Shown one piece after another: positions 4,181-5,805 of a stretch of DNA of 5,805 nucleotides. Below the pieces are notes generated by a model. The model worked only from the letters and a program-made list of their open reading frames with translations. It was not told the origin of the DNA and did not search any database. Position numbers and translations under genes: made by a program. The number at the start of each line of letters is the position of its first letter. Within the stretch, counting starts at the first letter, position 1. Origin of the DNA: Bacillota bacterium (GTDB lineage Bacteria; Bacillota; Sulfobacillia; JAJZIM01; JAJZBP01); contig JAJZBP010000142.1 in the NCBI GenBank assembly GCA_021798855.1, positions 1 through 5,805 of the forward strand, given 5' to 3'.

Positions 4181-5805
4181 TCACTTGGCCTCGACCGAGC
4201 CTTCATCGTTCGAAAAATACCCCGCGGCGCTGGGAACGTCCGCCGTCTCGCCCTCGCCTGTGGTTTCGTCCGGCGACTCCCACCCGGTTTCCGCCGGGAC
4301 GTCCGCTGCCGCCTCGCTCTCCGCTTCCCGTTTGTTTTTAGCCGCGCCCTTCGCCGGTTGCTCAATCCCGCGCATACTCAGGTTGATGCGACGCCCCTCG
4401 GCATCCACCTTGATCACCTGGACGTAAACCGTATCCCCCGGTTGAACCACCTCTTCCGGCTTTTGCACCCGATGCCGGGACAGGTGAGAAATATGCACAA
4501 GCCCATCTACCCCCGGTTCAAGTTCGACGAAAGCCCCGAAGGATACCAGCCTGGCCACTTTCCCCCGGACGATGGCCCCCTCCGGATATTTGGCCGAAAT
4601 TTTCTCCCAGGGATTCGGCAAGATCTGTTTCATCCCCAGGGAAATCTTGTCCTTGTCCCGATCCAGACGCAAGATGATCACTTCGATTTCCTGCCCGGGC
4701 TGGAGCACCTCCGACGGGTGCATCACCCGGCCCCAGGACATCTCGGAGATGTGTAAAAGACCATCCAACCCCCCCAGGTCGATGAACGCTCCGAAAGAAG
4801 TCAGGCTCTTCACCCGCCCGCGGAGGACAGCCCCCTCCTCCACCTCACCCATGATCCTTTCCCGGGCCGCGTTGCGTTCCTCCTCCAGCACCACCTTGCG
4901 CGAAAGAATGGCCCGGCGCTTGTTTCGTTCCAATTCCAGCACCTTCACCCGGAGCGGTTTGCCGACGTATTCCTCCAGATGGTTGGCGAAACCCACGTCA
5001 ACGTGGGAGGCTGGAATAAAGGCCCGCAGGCCCACGTCGGCGACCAGGCCGCCTTTGACCGCTTCCAGGATGGTCACTTCCAAGATTTCGCCCGCTGCCC
5101 GGCTTTTTTGCAACCGCTCCCACGCCTCCCCCTCCAATACCTGGCGCCGCGAAAGCCGGAGGGTTCCCTCCTCGGGATTGATCGAAAGTATGCGCACGTT
5201 GATCTCATCCCCGGCGCGAACCACATCTTCCGGGTTCTCCACAAAACGGTGGGACAGTTCCCTCAGAGGGATGATTCCCTCCGATTTATAACCAACATCC
5301 ACCAGCACACCCTCAGGTCCCACCTGAATGACCTTGCCTGCAACCACCTGCCCCGGCCGGAAAGAGATGAAGGTGTCGATGTAATTGACGCTTTCCTCCA
5401 TCAACTCCGCCTCGTCCGCCCCCGGCGCGGCGTCTTCACCGGTACCCTCCGCCGCCACCGGCGCCTCGCCCTCGGTTCCGTTCGCTTCGCCGGCCGGATC
5501 CGCAATGTCCGCGGGAGCCCCTTCCCCGCCCGCCGGGGGCTCAGCCGCCGCTTCCGCTCCCTCGCCGCTTTGCTCCAATTGCTCTTTGATCTCTTCCATC
5601 TTCATGCATACCTCCTTGATGATCCAGGCGGGGGTGGAAGCACCGGCAGTTATTCCGACTTTGTCCTTTTCGGAAAACCAACCAATTTCTATTTCCCGTC
5701 CCCGTTCGATTAGATGAACGGAGCGTCCCGCATCCCGTCCGATGTCGGCCAGGTGCCCGGTATTGGCGCTGTTTTTGCCGCCCACCACCAACACGACGTC
5801 CGTCT
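4181..5805 (-). CDS. ispH/rpsA: IspH (C-terminal end) fused in frame to 30S ribosomal protein S1 (start beyond the right edge)
   Basis: One uninterrupted frame of 540 visible codons enters from the right edge. Its first part is the C-terminal end of IspH (LytB), the 4Fe-4S enzyme that makes IPP and DMAPP in the MEP isoprenoid pathway. It shows VVGGKNSANT and ITAGASTPAWIIKEV, which carry the Ser/Asn residues that bind the substrate diphosphate; the cluster cysteines lie outside the window. Without a stop it continues into S1, the ribosomal protein that helps load mRNA. Counting from the internal Met at 5605, there is an acidic Ala/Glu/Gly/Pro linker (12-70), S1 domains at about 82-154, 171-237, 256-326 and 341-412, and an acidic tail to residue 474. 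Domains 3 and 4 are the most canonical (SFGAFIDL...GLLHIS and SFGAFVEL...GLVHIS). Four domains, against six in E. coli, is usual for Firmicutes. This fusion is known in Clostridia. A strong internal ribosome binding site lies at the junction. A terminator follows. Confidence 0.95.
   Translation of the reverse strand, partial: TDVVLVVGGKNSANTGHLADIGRDAGRSVHLIERGREIEIGWFSEKDKVGITAGASTPAWIIKEVCMKMEEIKEQLEQSGEGAEAAAEPPAGGEGAPADIADPAGEANGTEGEAPVAAEGTGEDAAPGADEAELMEESVNYIDTFISFRPGQVVAGKVIQVGPEGVLVDVGYKSEGIIPLRELSHRFVENPEDVVRAGDEINVRILSINPEEGTLRLSRRQVLEGEAWERLQKSRAAGEILEVTILEAVKGGLVADVGLRAFIPASHVDVGFANHLEEYVGKPLRVKVLELERNKRRAILSRKVVLEEERNAARERIMGEVEEGAVLRGRVKSLTSFGAFIDLGGLDGLLHISEMSWGRVMHPSEVLQPGQEIEVIILRLDRDKDKISLGMKQILPNPWEKISAKYPEGAIVRGKVARLVSFGAFVELEPGVDGLVHISHLSRHRVQKPEEVVQPGDTVYVQVIKVDAEGRRINLSMRGIEQPAKGAAKNKREAESEAAADVPAETGWESPDETTGEGETADVPSAAGYFSNDEGSVEAK
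5605..5617 (-). promoter_or_regulatory. Internal Shine-Dalgarno and in-frame ATG at the IspH-S1 junction
   Basis: On the minus strand AAGGAGGT (5617-5610) is an essentially perfect Shine-Dalgarno sequence. An in-frame ATG begins at 5605, 5 bases after AGGAGG, and a second begins at 5599, 11 bases after it. Initiation here would give a free S1 protein of 474 or 472 residues (MKMEEIKEQL...). The same bases encode Lys-Glu-Val of the conserved IspH ending IIKEV, so the match may come partly from protein sequence. I infer that both a fused and a free S1 product are possible. Confidence 0.55.

Noticed and set aside
3109..4341. Long plus-strand open frame (410 codons) opposite the YIEGIA gene
   Set aside because: It is antisense to a clearly recognised family protein, runs across the rpsA terminator, and has biased His/Pro/Arg composition without domain signals.
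4060..4365. A 102-residue N-terminal extension of the YIEGIA protein
   Set aside because: It is Arg/Lys-rich and non-conserved, overlaps the end of rpsA, and passes through an intrinsic terminator. A TTG with a good Shine-Dalgarno lies at 4059.

Overview
The window looks like a chromosomal housekeeping and sporulation-linked segment from a fairly GC-rich (about 60% by eye) endospore-forming Clostridia-type Firmicute, of the Moorella or Desulfotomaculum/Peptococcaceae kind. That placement is inferred from three things: an IspH-ribosomal protein S1 fusion, a YIEGIA-family protein paired with its small partner, and the order S1 - YIEGIA - DUF512 - der - gpsA. This resembles the B. subtilis ypfD - yphA/yphB - engA - gpsA neighbourhood. 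The exact genus cannot be read from the sequence.

All six genes lie on the minus strand, so transcription runs from high to low coordinates. From right to left: (1) the end of ispH fused in frame to a four-domain S1 gene, which runs off the right edge and ends at 4181, followed by an intrinsic terminator at 4131-4160; (2) a YIEGIA membrane protein, probably starting at the TTG at 4059, with a possible sigma-F-like promoter between it and the terminator; (3) a 58-residue partner protein ending at 2931, followed at once by a second strong hairpin terminator at 2894-2928; (4) a PDZ-DUF512 protein with a radical-SAM-like cysteine motif; (5) the ribosome-assembly GTPase Der; (6) the first 46 codons of gpsA, which overlaps the der stop and runs off the left edge. 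There are no RNA genes, mobile elements or CRISPR arrays, and no credible plus-strand genes.

Functionally the segment joins isoprenoid synthesis (IspH), translation (S1), ribosome assembly (Der) and phospholipid precursor synthesis (GpsA) with three poorly characterised products. Of these, YIEGIA and its small partner are probably a sporulation module, while the DUF512 protein is a conserved putative Fe-S protein. The two terminators divide the segment into ispH-rpsA, YIEGIA plus partner, and DUF512-der-gpsA.

Nothing here amounts to a clearly new system. The points most worth following are the internal ribosome binding site inside the IspH-S1 fusion, the possible forespore promoter ahead of the YIEGIA pair, and the unstudied YIEGIA and DUF512 proteins.
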